From contig JAHDHI010000039.1 in assembly GCA_020631395.1 (NCBI GenBank), positions 1-42,978 on the forward strand: DNA of 42,978 nucleotides, written 5' to 3'. The notes below the pieces were generated by a model. That model had not been told where the DNA came from, searched no databases, and saw only the letters and a program-made list of their open reading frames with translations. This document shows positions 32,982-42,925 of the stretch, piece by piece. A program made the translations under genes and the position numbers. The DNA is from Bizionia sp. (GTDB lineage: Bacteria; Bacteroidota; Bacteroidia; Flavobacteriales; Flavobacteriaceae). Each line of letters begins with the position of its first letter. Position 1 is the stretch's first letter.

Positions 32982-35900
32982 ATGAAAACTTTAAAAATTA
33001 TGCAATCAAAATCGCTTTTAGCCATGGTCCTTTGCTTTCTATTGGCAATCTCATGTAAAAAAAAGGAATCGGAAACCGACAACGTATTCAAGTTTAGGGA
33101 CTACATAAGCTATACTACTTCAGGAAGGGTTTCGGTATCCAAGGAAATAGCCATAAATTTAACTAGAGATGTAGAAGGTTGGGATGCGGACAAGGAGATT
33201 GTAGAAGACATAGTGAGCATAAGACCCCATGTTTCCGGAAGGTTGGTTGCAAAGAGCAAACATTCGCTACTATTCTACCCCGATGAGCCTTTGGAGTCGG
33301 ATACGGAGTATTCGGTTTCTGTAAAGTTGGGGGACATCTATGGGGATGTGCCTTCAGAATTCAAAAATTATACGTTTCAGTTTAAAACCATCAAACCGAA
33401 CTTTACCATCATGACCAAGGATTTGCAATCATATGGCAAAGAATGGCAATATCTTTTTGGGATGGTTAGATCGGCTGATGACATTGCACTTGCCGATGCC
33501 AAGAAGATGATTAGCGCATCGCAAAAGGGAAAAGCCCTTAAGATAGAATGGAATGAAGAAAGTTTGCCGTCAAGACAATTCGAATTCAAGATCGATAGCA
33601 TAAATCGTTTTGTGGAGGATAGTGAAATAGAGGTAAAGTGGAATGGGAAAGCTATAAAATCTGACAATTCGGGAGAAAGCAAAGTGATCATTCCTGGGAA
33701 GAACAACTTTACGATAACGAAGATCGATGTGATACAAACGCCGGAGCAGTATCTGTCCATCAATTTTTCAGACCCAATAAAAAAACAACAGAACTTTGAT
33801 GGATTGGTAACCATTCAGAATGCCAAAAACCCAAAATACATCGTGGACGGGAATGTACTTAAAGCTTATCCTGATTCAAAAATAATAGGAAAGGTTCAAG
33901 TAGACGTCTTTCAAGGCATAAAAAACACTGGAGGCTATAAATTGAAAAAGCCATTTTCTGAGACCATATCCTTTGAAGAGATAAAGCCACAAGTTCGTTT
34001 GATAAACAATGGGGTGATCTTACCAAATTCACAAGAATTGAAATTCAATTTTGAAGCGGTTAACTTGAAAGCCGTGGATGTCAAGATAATTAAAATCTTT
34101 GAAGATAACGTATTGCAATTTCTTCAAGACAATGAGTTGCAAGGAGGTTATGAGAACAACATACGGTACGTAGGGCGTCGCATTGCTAAGAAAACAATAG
34201 ACCTTGTTGATGGTGAAGTTGAGAACACGGGAAAATGGAAGACCTATAGTGTAGATTTGTCTCATTTCTTCAAAGCTGATCCAGGAGCAATCTATAGGGT
34301 GGAGGTCAGTTTCAAAGAAGCGTATTCATTGTATAATTGTGAAGTGAACCAAAATATTACGAACTCAGAAGACAATGATGACTATTACGAGGACGAGTAT
34401 TACGAAGATGATTATTATGGAGAAGATTACAGTGAAAGTACAACCGAAGACGAAGATTTGCGTGAAGAGGAATACTGGGACAATGTAACCTACAATTACA
34501 GGAATGACAGTTACAACTGGAGAGATCGCAACAACCCATGCAAGGCATCATACTATAAGAGGAATAACAGAGTTTCACAAAATCTATTGGCATCAAACAT
34601 TGGCGTGATTGCAAAAAAAGGGGCTAACAACAACTACTATTTTGCGGTAACCAACATATTGAATACGAACGTTGAAGCCAATGCAGTCATAGCATTGTAC
34701 AATTATCAACAACAAGAAATTGCCAAAGCCACTACAAATGGAGATGGTTTGGCTACCATAAAAACAGATAGACGAGCAGCTTTTGCGATAGTTTCCAAGG
34801 GCAACAACAAAAGCTACGTCAAGCTCAAGGATGGGAATTCCTTGTCACTGAGTAAGTTCGATGTGTCGGGGAATCGCTTGCAACGAGGGCTAAAAGGCTA
34901 CATCTATGGAGAACGTGGCGTTTGGAGGCCTGGAGATTCATTGCATTTGACATTTATGTTGAATGATGTGGCAAACAAGTTGCCAAAAGGGCATCCCGTG
35001 AAAATGGAAGTGACAGATCCAAACGGAAAATTGACCTACAAAAAAGTAACCTCAAACAACGTCGATAATTTCTATAAGTTTACCGTTCCAACTGGAACAG
35101 AAGACAAGACGGGAAATTGGAATGCCAAGGTAAGCGTTGGTGGAGCTACGTTTTACAAAGGGTTGAAGATTGAAACCGTGAAACCAAACCGTTTGAAGAT
35201 CAAAGTGGATTTTAAAAATGAAGTACTTACGGGAACAGATCCATTAAATGGGGACTTGGAGGTTAAATGGTTGCACGGTGCACCTGCCAAAAATGTGAAA
35301 ACGGAGATTAAAGCCAAATTTAGCAATGCTTATTCCCCGTTTAAAAATTATAAGGATTATGTCTTTAGAGACCCTTCACGACAATTTACGGGGGAAGAAC
35401 TCACCGTTTTCGAAGGAAATGTAAACGAAGAAGGATTGGCAAACATTACCAATAAGTTGAATGTGGGAACAAATGCACCTGGAATGTTGAATGTTCAATT
35501 TTTGGTACGCGCATTCGAAAATGGAGGAGATTTTTCCATGGATGCCTTTACAAAGCAGTATGCACCATACGAATCCTTTGTCGGTTTGAAATCACCTAAA
35601 GGGAGAGCTTATGGCTCTTTCTTCACGGACGAGAACAAGAGTTTCGATGTCGTTGTGCTAGATGATCAAGGTAAACCCATGAAACGCAATGGTCTTGAGG
35701 TAAAAGTCTATAAGATAGAATGGCGTTGGTGGTGGAACTCGTCTTACGACAACCTGTCTAAGTATGCCAAGAGCTCGTATCACAAACCATTCATGAATAC
35801 AACCATAAATACCAATGCGAAAGGGAAAGCCAGTTTTAACATCAAGGTGCCTGAAGCAGAAGGAGGACGTTATTTGATTCGCGTCTATGACCCGAAAAGT

Positions 35901-38582
35901 GGTCATGCAACAGGTCGTACAGCATATTTCTATAAGAATTGGTGGAAAAGACAGCCTAGTGGAGACAAGGAAGCAGCCAAGATGCTGGTGTTCTCTGCAG
36001 ACAAAGAGAATTACAATGTAGGAGAGACGGCAAGAATTACATTTCCATCTGGAACAGAAGGACGTGCGTTGATTAGCGTGGAGAATGGGACAGAAGTATT
36101 GGAACACAAATGGGTTAAGACCACGCAAGGAGAAACCGTGGTAGACATTCCAGTTACAAAGGACATGGCGCCAAACGTATTTGTGAACATCTCATTGTTG
36201 CAACCGCATGCAACGACAACCAATGATTTGCCCTTGAGATTGTATGGGGTCATTCCATTGTTGGTGGAAAACCCAGACACCAAATTGGAACCAGAAATAA
36301 GAATGCCTAGCGTATTGCGTCCAGAGCAAGAATTCGATGTGATCGTTTCGGAAAAGAACAACAAACCAATGACATATACCATTGCAATGGTGGAAGAAGG
36401 TTTGTTGGATCTTACACGCTTCAAAACGCCAAATGCATGGTCGGCTTTCTATGCACGAGAAGCTTTGGGGGTGAAGACGTGGGATGTGTTCGATGATGTA
36501 ATAGGAGCATATAGCGGGAGCATAGATCAAATATTTGCCATTGGAGGAGATGGGAGTGCAGCAGGAGGAAAAAACAAGAAGGCAAACCGCTTTAAGCCCG
36601 TGGTTACCTATTTGGGGCCATTTACATTGAAGGCAGGAGATAGAAAGTCACATACCATTAAAATGCCAAATTATGTTGGGGCAGTTCGCACAATGGTCGT
36701 GGCAGGAGACAATGTAAAAGAAGCCTACGGTAGTGTCGATAAGTCCGTCGAGGTTAAAAAACCTTTGATGGTGTTGGCAACACTACCTCGGAAATTGAGT
36801 CCAGGAGAAAAAGTAACGCTTCCTGTCACGGTGTTTGCAATGGAGCCAAATGTAAAAAATGTGAATGTCAAATTGAAGATGAGCAAAGGCATCTCCATAG
36901 TAGGAGATCAATCCAAGACATTGACATTTGCAAGACCGGATGAGCAAATGACTTATTTTGAATTGGACGTCAGTAAGGCCAATGGTATAAATGCAATTGA
37001 AGTCATTGCCACGGGAAATGGAGAGAAATCGACTTACAAGGTGGAGTTGGATGTGGTGAATCCCAACCCGATAACATCAAGAACGTTGGACAAGACTTTG
37101 GAGGCAAACGAAACGGGAACCATGGATTTTTCAACCTTTGGAGTGCCAGGTTCCAATGGAGCAACAGTAGAATTTTCTACAATGCCCCCAATGGATTTTT
37201 CAAGACGATTACAATACTTGATACAATATCCTCATGGTTGTGTGGAACAAACGACCTCTAGCGTATTCCCTCAACTGTACCTCAATGATATTTTCGATTT
37301 GCCATTCAAGAAAAAGCAAGAAATACAATCCAACATTCAAAACGGAATCAAGCGATTGGGAAATTTCCAAAGACCAAATGGAGGTATGAGCTATTGGATT
37401 GGAGAAGGCAATGCAAACGATTGGGGGACCAGTTATTCTGGACACTTCATGGTCGAAGCGGAGAAAAAGGGATACGTGTTGCCATTGACGTTCAAGAGCA
37501 ATTGGATTCGCTATCAAAAAGACGTGGCAAGAAGTTGGAGGCCAAGCTATAAAACCTACAATTCGGACTTGGCACAAGCATACAGGTTATATACGCTGGC
37601 TTTAGCAGGAAGCCCAGACTTGGCATCAATGAATCGCTTGCGTGAGTTCAGCGAAATCTCCAACGAAGCAAAATGGAGGTTGGCTGCTGCCTATGCATTG
37701 GCAGGGCAAAAAGAAGCAAGCAATAAGATTTCCAAGACGGCAAACATAGAGTTCCAAGCACCGCGTTATAATTATTACACCTATGGCTCTGTAGATAGAA
37801 ATAGGGCAATGGCTTTGGAAACCATGGTGGTGACAAAGGACGATAGAGCAAAGGATTTGGCAAGGACATTGGCAAAAGACCTATCTGGCAATCGTTGGAT
37901 GAGTACACAAACAACGGCATACAGTTTGTTGGCCATAGCCAAAATGGTGGAAGCAAATGGCGGAAAATCCATAAAATTGGAATATGCCATAAATGGTAAA
38001 ACGGAAACGATGGATACCAAAAGTGCCATAGCACAACGAGAACTCAAACTGAAGGAAGGGAACAATACCCTAAGCTTAAAGAACAATCAGGCAAATGTGG
38101 TCTATGTACGCGTATTGAACTCTGGGAAGTTGCCATTGGGAGAGGAGTTAACGGAACAACGAGGCTTGAGCGTTAGTGTAGTTTACAAAGATTTGAAAGG
38201 AAACAAGATAAACATAGGCAAGTTGCAACAAGGTCAGGATTTTGTAGCTACCGTTACAGTAAGCAATCTTAAAAGTGAGAATGTGAACGATGTGGCCTTG
38301 ACACAAATTTTCCCGTCGGGTTGGGAGATAGTGAACACTCGCTTCACGGCTTTTGGAAGCTCGACGACAAACCAGGCACGCTTTACTGATATTAGGGATG
38401 ATCGTGTAAACTTCTATTTTGATTTGAATAAAAGAGGGAAATATGATACCAAAACATTTAATGTCATGTTGAATGCAGCTTATTTGGGAACCTATTATTT
38501 ACCAGGGGTACAAGCGGAAGCAATGTATGATAACGAATTCTTGGTAAGAACCAAGGGGCAATGGGTTGAGGTCGAGAAGTAA
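32982..38582 (+). CDS. alpha-2-macroglobulin family lipoprotein (bacterial A2M)
   Basis: This 1866-residue lipoprotein has a signal with lipobox LAISC (Cys25). It then has MG-type beta domains, including the typical IYGERGVWRPGDSLHLTFML bait-side motif, an alpha-2-macroglobulin core and a thioester CVEQ at 1420-1423 in an alpha/alpha toroid, with a closing receptor-like beta domain. Bacterial A2Ms trap attacking proteases in the periplasm by covalent thioester capture. An acidic Tyr-rich insert (about 463-503; DDYYEDEYYEDDYYGEDY) is unusual and probably forms a flexible loop. An alternative start at 33000 (MQSKSLL) would keep the signal. It is followed by a GNRA-loop hairpin and, 1.8 kb on, by pbpC, its known functional partner. 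Confidence 0.95.
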   Translation: MKTLKIMQSKSLLAMVLCFLLAISCKKKESETDNVFKFRDYISYTTSGRVSVSKEIAINLTRDVEGWDADKEIVEDIVSIRPHVSGRLVAKSKHSLLFYPDEPLESDTEYSVSVKLGDIYGDVPSEFKNYTFQFKTIKPNFTIMTKDLQSYGKEWQYLFGMVRSADDIALADAKKMISASQKGKALKIEWNEESLPSRQFEFKIDSINRFVEDSEIEVKWNGKAIKSDNSGESKVIIPGKNNFTITKIDVIQTPEQYLSINFSDPIKKQQNFDGLVTIQNAKNPKYIVDGNVLKAYPDSKIIGKVQVDVFQGIKNTGGYKLKKPFSETISFEEIKPQVRLINNGVILPNSQELKFNFEAVNLKAVDVKIIKIFEDNVLQFLQDNELQGGYENNIRYVGRRIAKKTIDLVDGEVENTGKWKTYSVDLSHFFKADPGAIYRVEVSFKEAYSLYNCEVNQNITNSEDNDDYYEDEYYEDDYYGEDYSESTTEDEDLREEEYWDNVTYNYRNDSYNWRDRNNPCKASYYKRNNRVSQNLLASNIGVIAKKGANNNYYFAVTNILNTNVEANAVIALYNYQQQEIAKATTNGDGLATIKTDRRAAFAIVSKGNNKSYVKLKDGNSLSLSKFDVSGNRLQRGLKGYIYGERGVWRPGDSLHLTFMLNDVANKLPKGHPVKMEVTDPNGKLTYKKVTSNNVDNFYKFTVPTGTEDKTGNWNAKVSVGGATFYKGLKIETVKPNRLKIKVDFKNEVLTGTDPLNGDLEVKWLHGAPAKNVKTEIKAKFSNAYSPFKNYKDYVFRDPSRQFTGEELTVFEGNVNEEGLANITNKLNVGTNAPGMLNVQFLVRAFENGGDFSMDAFTKQYAPYESFVGLKSPKGRAYGSFFTDENKSFDVVVLDDQGKPMKRNGLEVKVYKIEWRWWWNSSYDNLSKYAKSSYHKPFMNTTINTNAKGKASFNIKVPEAEGGRYLIRVYDPKSGHATGRTAYFYKNWWKRQPSGDKEAAKMLVFSADKENYNVGETARITFPSGTEGRALISVENGTEVLEHKWVKTTQGETVVDIPVTKDMAPNVFVNISLLQPHATTTNDLPLRLYGVIPLLVENPDTKLEPEIRMPSVLRPEQEFDVIVSEKNNKPMTYTIAMVEEGLLDLTRFKTPNAWSAFYAREALGVKTWDVFDDVIGAYSGSIDQIFAIGGDGSAAGGKNKKANRFKPVVTYLGPFTLKAGDRKSHTIKMPNYVGAVRTMVVAGDNVKEAYGSVDKSVEVKKPLMVLATLPRKLSPGEKVTLPVTVFAMEPNVKNVNVKLKMSKGISIVGDQSKTLTFARPDEQMTYFELDVSKANGINAIEVIATGNGEKSTYKVELDVVNPNPITSRTLDKTLEANETGTMDFSTFGVPGSNGATVEFSTMPPMDFSRRLQYLIQYPHGCVEQTTSSVFPQLYLNDIFDLPFKKKQEIQSNIQNGIKRLGNFQRPNGGMSYWIGEGNANDWGTSYSGHFMVEAEKKGYVLPLTFKSNWIRYQKDVARSWRPSYKTYNSDLAQAYRLYTLALAGSPDLASMNRLREFSEISNEAKWRLAAAYALAGQKEASNKISKTANIEFQAPRYNYYTYGSVDRNRAMALETMVVTKDDRAKDLARTLAKDLSGNRWMSTQTTAYSLLAIAKMVEANGGKSIKLEYAINGKTETMDTKSAIAQRELKLKEGNNTLSLKNNQANVVYVRVLNSGKLPLGEELTEQRGLSVSVVYKDLKGNKINIGKLQQGQDFVATVTVSNLKSENVNDVALTQIFPSGWEIVNTRFTAFGSSTTNQARFTDIRDDRVNFYFDLNKRGKYDTKTFNVMLNAAYLGTYYLPGVQAEAMYDNEFLVRTKGQWVEVEK

Positions 38583-38586
38583 TCAA

Positions 38587-38606
38587 ATTCCCGTGAAAAC
38601 GGGAAT
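38587..38606 (+). terminator. GAAA-tetraloop hairpin after the A2M gene
   Basis: A perfect 8-bp stem ATTCCCGT / ACGGGAAT with a GAAA loop sits 4 bp after the A2M stop and 21 bp before the next start. There is no U-run, so it may act as an RNA stabiliser or attenuator rather than a true terminator. Confidence 0.5.
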
Positions 38607-38627
38607 CTCATTAATTGAAATTGAATT

Positions 38628-39185
38628 ATGAATGAATTAAACTGGGTTTCTATAGGAGTAACATCTCTGTTGAGTTCCACTGGTGCGTTTTTGGCAACAT
38701 ATATTTCTTTTGTTTATAAAAAGAAAGAAAAGAAACATGAGTATAAACTAGAGCTTGAAAAGAGAATTATTAGTGAGTTGAACGTTCCCATATATGAGTT
38801 AGAAGAAAACCTCTCGTATATTAAAAAATACATTGAAATTTTTAAGATTGATGGCATAACAGAGATGATTGTTAAGGAATCTATTAATGATGTTGCTGAA
38901 ATATTAATTTTAGGAGAACGAATGACTAAAGCTTCGGAGTTAATAAAGAGAATTGTTATGGTAAACACATATTACTTGGTTTATGATAAAGCCGAAATGA
39001 TAATTGAAGAGATGGAGAAAGTATCAGGAGTAGGGTTCTTTTGTAAAGCACTATTAAATTATATTGATAACAAGGAAAACAAAGATGAAGCTACAATTAA
39101 ACCTTTGTTCGAAGAGGTTTTAAAGAGGGCTAATGATTATGATTCAGCCAAAGTTCATAATGTATTACCTGAGTTATTTTCATAA
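38628..39185 (+). CDS. hypothetical protein with one N-terminal membrane helix
   Basis: I do not recognise this 185-residue protein. An N-terminal membrane helix (about 5-27; VSIGVTSLLSSTGAFLATYI) is followed by a basic KKKEKK stretch and a helical cytoplasmic domain rich in Glu, Ile and Lys (IISELNVPIYELEENLSYIKKYIEIF...). The layout resembles small membrane-tethered helical proteins often found as hypotheticals in variable loci. The base composition looks more AT-rich, with more ATT/ATA and TTA codons, than its A2M and PBP neighbours, which hints at recent arrival. It lies 45 bp after the A2M gene. Confidence 0.6.
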   Translation: MNELNWVSIGVTSLLSSTGAFLATYISFVYKKKEKKHEYKLELEKRIISELNVPIYELEENLSYIKKYIEIFKIDGITEMIVKESINDVAEILILGERMTKASELIKRIVMVNTYYLVYDKAEMIIEEMEKVSGVGFFCKALLNYIDNKENKDEATIKPLFEEVLKRANDYDSAKVHNVLPELFS

Positions 39186-39211
39186 AGAGATTTCACACGA
39201 GCAAGAAATGG

Positions 39212-39949
39212 ATGAAAACAAGTCGAATACTAAATCAAACAGATCACAGGCCTTTTGAATGTCCAACAAGACCATGGGTGTTCTATCAAGAATGGAACAA
39301 AGCCATTTTCTTGCATTGGGAAGTCAAAGCAGACGCCATACAGAGATTGCTCCCTAGTGGGTTGAAAGTGGATGTGATAAATGGAAAGGCTTGGATGAGT
39401 TTGGTAGCTTTCGACATGAATAACATCAAGGCAAGATATTTACCAAAACTACCACGTATTTCAGACTTTCAGGAAATAAACATTAGAACCTATGTGATTT
39501 GCAATGGAAAACCAAGCGTATATTTTTTAAGTATGGAAGCCAATAACAAGGTGTCATGCAAGTTGCTTGAAAAAGTTTCTAAGTTCCCATATCGGTATTC
39601 GGAAATGAAGAGAGACGATGATGGTTACCAATCAAAGAATTCCAATTTGGGAGAATCTTTCAGCATAGATTACGAATTGGACGATGAACCCGTTGTAAAA
39701 GACGAAACAGATTTTTGGCTAACAGAACGTTATGCGGTTTTTCAAGACCATAAAAACGAAATAATAGAATACGATGTACATCATTTGGAATGGCCAATGC
39801 GGAATATAACAAGCAAATTCATCAAGGTGAATTACCCTAGATTTCATAAGCTTATAAATGATAACCCGGATAGAATTCATTATTCAAAAGGTGTACAAGT
39901 ATTGACTTGGAACAAAAGAAAACATCAAATTAAAAACGATTTGAAATGA
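39212..39949 (+). CDS. DUF2071 (YqjF-like) family protein
   Basis: The 245-residue soluble protein fits the DUF2071 family: an opening PTRPWVFYQEWNKAIFLHW followed by EVKADAIQRLLPSGLKVDV, then GKAWMSLVAFDM and YVICNGKPSVYFLSMEA. Bacillus YqjF belongs to this family; no catalytic activity is established. It is probably cytoplasmic. It is 26 bp from the preceding gene and may be co-transcribed. Confidence 0.82.
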   Translation: MKTSRILNQTDHRPFECPTRPWVFYQEWNKAIFLHWEVKADAIQRLLPSGLKVDVINGKAWMSLVAFDMNNIKARYLPKLPRISDFQEINIRTYVICNGKPSVYFLSMEANNKVSCKLLEKVSKFPYRYSEMKRDDDGYQSKNSNLGESFSIDYELDDEPVVKDETDFWLTERYAVFQDHKNEIIEYDVHHLEWPMRNITSKFIKVNYPRFHKLINDNPDRIHYSKGVQVLTWNKRKHQIKNDLK

Positions 39950-40036
39950 AATATTCATAACTGAAGATTGCATATAAAGGAGAATGATTATAATGAATAT
40001 TGCAGATGATCTATAAAAAACAATAAATATAAACAG

Positions 40037-40354
40037 ATGAAATCAAACTTCGAACCCTACTATGCAGTCATTTTCACTTCAACTAGAACTGAAGGAGATA
40101 ATGGATATAATGAAATGGCAGAATTGATGGAAAAACTGGCAAAACAACAAGAAGGGTTTCTGAGGATAGACTCGGCGAGAAGCGAAGTAGGAATAACTGT
40201 AAGTTACTGGAGAAATTTGGATGACATAAAAAACTGGAAACAACAAACAGATCACATATTGGCACAGCAAGAGGGAAGAAAAAATTGGTACAGTTGGTAC
40301 AACGTTAGAATTTGCAAGGTTGAGCGTGAGTACGATTTTAAAAAAGAAAACTAA
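40037..40354 (+). CDS. antibiotic biosynthesis monooxygenase (ABM) domain protein
   Basis: This single-domain 105-residue protein has the ABM ferredoxin-like pattern: YYAVIFTSTRTEGDNGYNEMAELMEKLAKQQEGFLRID, ITVSYWRNLDDIKNWKQQTDH, and a closing WYSWYNVRICKVEREYDF. ABM-domain proteins form beta-barrel dimers and include heme-degrading and quinone-modifying monooxygenases, but many have no known activity. It sits 27 bp before pbpC, with no terminator between, so it is likely co-transcribed with it. Its presence between A2M and pbpC is unexplained. Confidence 0.85.
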   Translation: MKSNFEPYYAVIFTSTRTEGDNGYNEMAELMEKLAKQQEGFLRIDSARSEVGITVSYWRNLDDIKNWKQQTDHILAQQEGRKNWYSWYNVRICKVEREYDFKKEN

Positions 40355-40381
40355 GTTGTTCGATTGAGCAGGTGAATAGAG

Positions 40382-42733
40382 ATGAAAAAAATTATAAACT
40401 ACATAAAAAAACACAGAATAAAATCTGCACTTTTCGCAGTAGTCCTACTTGCCTATTATTTTTGCTTGCCAAGACAATTGTTCAAAGATCCAACGGCGAC
40501 TGTAATTACTAGTAAGACAAATGACTTGTTGGGAGCACAAATAGCAAAGGATGGGCAATGGCGATTCCCCAAGAATGACAGTGTGCCAGAAAAATTTAGA
40601 ACCTGCATCATCAATTTTGAAGACGAGTACTTCTACAAGCATCCAGGGTTCAATCCCATTTCCATTTTCAAGGCGATGAAGCAAAATATGGAATCGGGAA
40701 AAGTGAAGAGAGGAGGGAGTACCATAACACAACAAGTGATAAGGCTTTCCAGAAAAGGGCAATCTCGAACCTATCTCGAAAAAATAAAAGAGATGATCTT
40801 GGCAACGCGATTGGAATTTAGGTATGGCAAAGATGAAATTTTGGCCTATTATTCAAGTTATGCACCTTTTGGAGGAAACGTAGTTGGTATCGATGCAGCA
40901 TCGTGGCGTTATTTCAATCGAGATGCCAATGACTTGTCATGGGCGGAAAGTGCCACACTGGCTGTTTTGCCAAATGCCCCGAGTTTGATTTATCCCGGAA
41001 AAAACCAAGAGCGTTTATTGGAAAAAAGAAACAGGTTGCTTAAAAAGCTACTTCAAAACAAAACGATAGATACTTTGACCTATGATTTGTCCATAGCAGA
41101 AGGTTTGCCAGGAAAACCATATCCGTTGCCGCAAATTGCACCACATCTATTGCAGAGGATATCCAAGACACATAAAGGAAAACGCGTTCAAACCACGATA
41201 AATCGAAAGTATCAAGAACAAGCGAATACCATCGTGTTCAATCATTACAACTTGCTACAACAAAACGAGATTCATAACATTTCTGTATTGGTGCTAGATG
41301 TAAAGACAAGAGAAGTATTGACCTATGTTGGCAATTCTCCGACAGATCGAGCGCACCAAAAAGATGTGGACATCATAGACAAGGGAAGAAGCACCGGTAG
41401 TGTTTTGAAACCTTTTTTATATGCCGCGATGTTGGACTCTGGCGACTTGTTGCCTAATGCGCTTATCCCGGATGTACCTTCACAATTTGGTAATTATGCA
41501 CCAGAAAACTACAATAAGGAATATGATGGAGCCGTACCGGCAAAACGAGCATTGTCAAGATCCTTGAATGTGCCAGCAGTAAAAATGTTGCAACAGTTTG
41601 GTTTGGATCGTTTCCATCATTATTTAAAAGAGTTGAAATTGAAAGACGTTAGGTACAATGCCAATCATTATGGGCTGTCTTTGATATTGGGAGGAGCAGA
41701 AAGTAGCCTTTGGGACCTATGTAAGAGTTATGCCAGTCTATCTTCGACATTGAATCACTTCAATGAAAGTTCAAGTGAGTATTTTTCGAATGAATTTTGT
41801 GAACCTAATTTCTTTGCTTCGGAAACGATTGATTTTGGAAAGAAGTCAACTGAGAAGACACTCTTCGATGCTGCATCCATCTATTTGACTTACGAAAGCC
41901 TAAAAGAAGTAAATAGGCCCGAAAGTAATGAGAACTGGGAGTTTTTCGACGACTCCAAACAAGTGGCTTGGAAGACAGGTACAAGTTTTGGTTTTAGGGA
42001 CGCCTGGGCCATTGGAACGACAAAGGACTATGTGGTAGGCGTTTGGGTGGGCAATGCAGATGGAGAGGGAAGGCCAGGATTGGTCGGAGTGCAGACGGCT
42101 GCCCCAATTTTATTTGATGTATTCGACATATTGCCGAACAGCGAATGGTTCTCCAAACCTTTTGACGAGATGCAGGAAGTGGATATTTGTACAAAGAGTG
42201 GGTATCGTGCCAATCCAAATTGTGAAGAAGTCAAAAAAGAATACATCCAAATAAACGGACTTAAAACGAAGCCTTGCCCATATCACATCTTGGTGCATTT
42301 GGATGGTGATCAGCAATATCAAGTCAATGCATCCTGTGAGAACTTGAACGTTATTTCTCACAAGTCATGGTTTGTATTACCTCCTTTAATGGAGTACTAT
42401 TATAAAGTTAAAAACCCGTTTTACAAGCCTTTGCCTCCTTACAGGAACGATTGTGTTGCAAGTGCGACAGCTTCAATGCAATTCATATACCCAAAAGAAT
42501 CCAGTTCCATATTCTTACCCAAGGATTTTGATGGAAAAACCAACGAACTCATCTTGAAGATGGCACACTCAAAACCAGAAACCACATTGTTTTGGTATGT
42601 AGACGAAACCTTTGTAGGCACCACCAAGGATATTCACGATATGGCCATAGTCCCAGAGGAAGGAGAACATACTATAACTGTCTTGGATTCCTTCGGAAAT
42701 GAGGTTAGAAGAAAACTAGATATTAGTAAGTAA
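40382..42733 (+). CDS. pbpC: penicillin-binding protein 1C (bifunctional glycosyltransferase/transpeptidase)
   Basis: This 783-residue inner-membrane protein has a helix at about 12-30. Its GT51 transglycosylase domain has catalytic Glu80 in EDEYFYKHPG and RGGSTITQQ. The transpeptidase domain has SVLK at 340-343 (active Ser340), SxN in SRSLNVPAVK, and KTGT at 531-534. A C-terminal BiPBP_C-type Ig domain (about 690-783) is the mark of PBP1C. It polymerises and cross-links peptidoglycan at the outer face of the inner membrane. In many bacteria pbpC lies directly beside the A2M gene and the two are thought to act together in envelope repair and defence. Here three genes stand between them. Confidence 0.95.
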   Translation: MKKIINYIKKHRIKSALFAVVLLAYYFCLPRQLFKDPTATVITSKTNDLLGAQIAKDGQWRFPKNDSVPEKFRTCIINFEDEYFYKHPGFNPISIFKAMKQNMESGKVKRGGSTITQQVIRLSRKGQSRTYLEKIKEMILATRLEFRYGKDEILAYYSSYAPFGGNVVGIDAASWRYFNRDANDLSWAESATLAVLPNAPSLIYPGKNQERLLEKRNRLLKKLLQNKTIDTLTYDLSIAEGLPGKPYPLPQIAPHLLQRISKTHKGKRVQTTINRKYQEQANTIVFNHYNLLQQNEIHNISVLVLDVKTREVLTYVGNSPTDRAHQKDVDIIDKGRSTGSVLKPFLYAAMLDSGDLLPNALIPDVPSQFGNYAPENYNKEYDGAVPAKRALSRSLNVPAVKMLQQFGLDRFHHYLKELKLKDVRYNANHYGLSLILGGAESSLWDLCKSYASLSSTLNHFNESSSEYFSNEFCEPNFFASETIDFGKKSTEKTLFDAASIYLTYESLKEVNRPESNENWEFFDDSKQVAWKTGTSFGFRDAWAIGTTKDYVVGVWVGNADGEGRPGLVGVQTAAPILFDVFDILPNSEWFSKPFDEMQEVDICTKSGYRANPNCEEVKKEYIQINGLKTKPCPYHILVHLDGDQQYQVNASCENLNVISHKSWFVLPPLMEYYYKVKNPFYKPLPPYRNDCVASATASMQFIYPKESSSIFLPKDFDGKTNELILKMAHSKPETTLFWYVDETFVGTTKDIHDMAIVPEEGEHTITVLDSFGNEVRRKLDISK

Positions 42734-42925
42734 TTTGTTAAAATCTTATAAAATAATGAATATGGTAAACTAACAACCATTCATTTCATCGAAAAAGGCT
42801 GCATTACGTCTATCTCTAGTTCTATAATATATGGAATTAGTATACATTGTATGCAACTAATAAAATTTTTTTCAAGCCCCAAGGCTATGAAAAAGTTAAT
42901 TAACCCTTTAAAAAATTAATTATAA
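42734..42925. other. 192-bp intergenic region before the last gene
   Basis: No terminator stem, RNA gene or clear promoter pair is visible. The stretch is AT-rich with a weak AAGCCCCAAGGCT inverted repeat at about 42875. Confidence 0.4.

Noticed and set aside
36192-36530. Minus-strand frames inside the A2M gene
   Set aside because: The A2M reading frame is continuous for 1866 codons with clear domains; opposite frames are chance.
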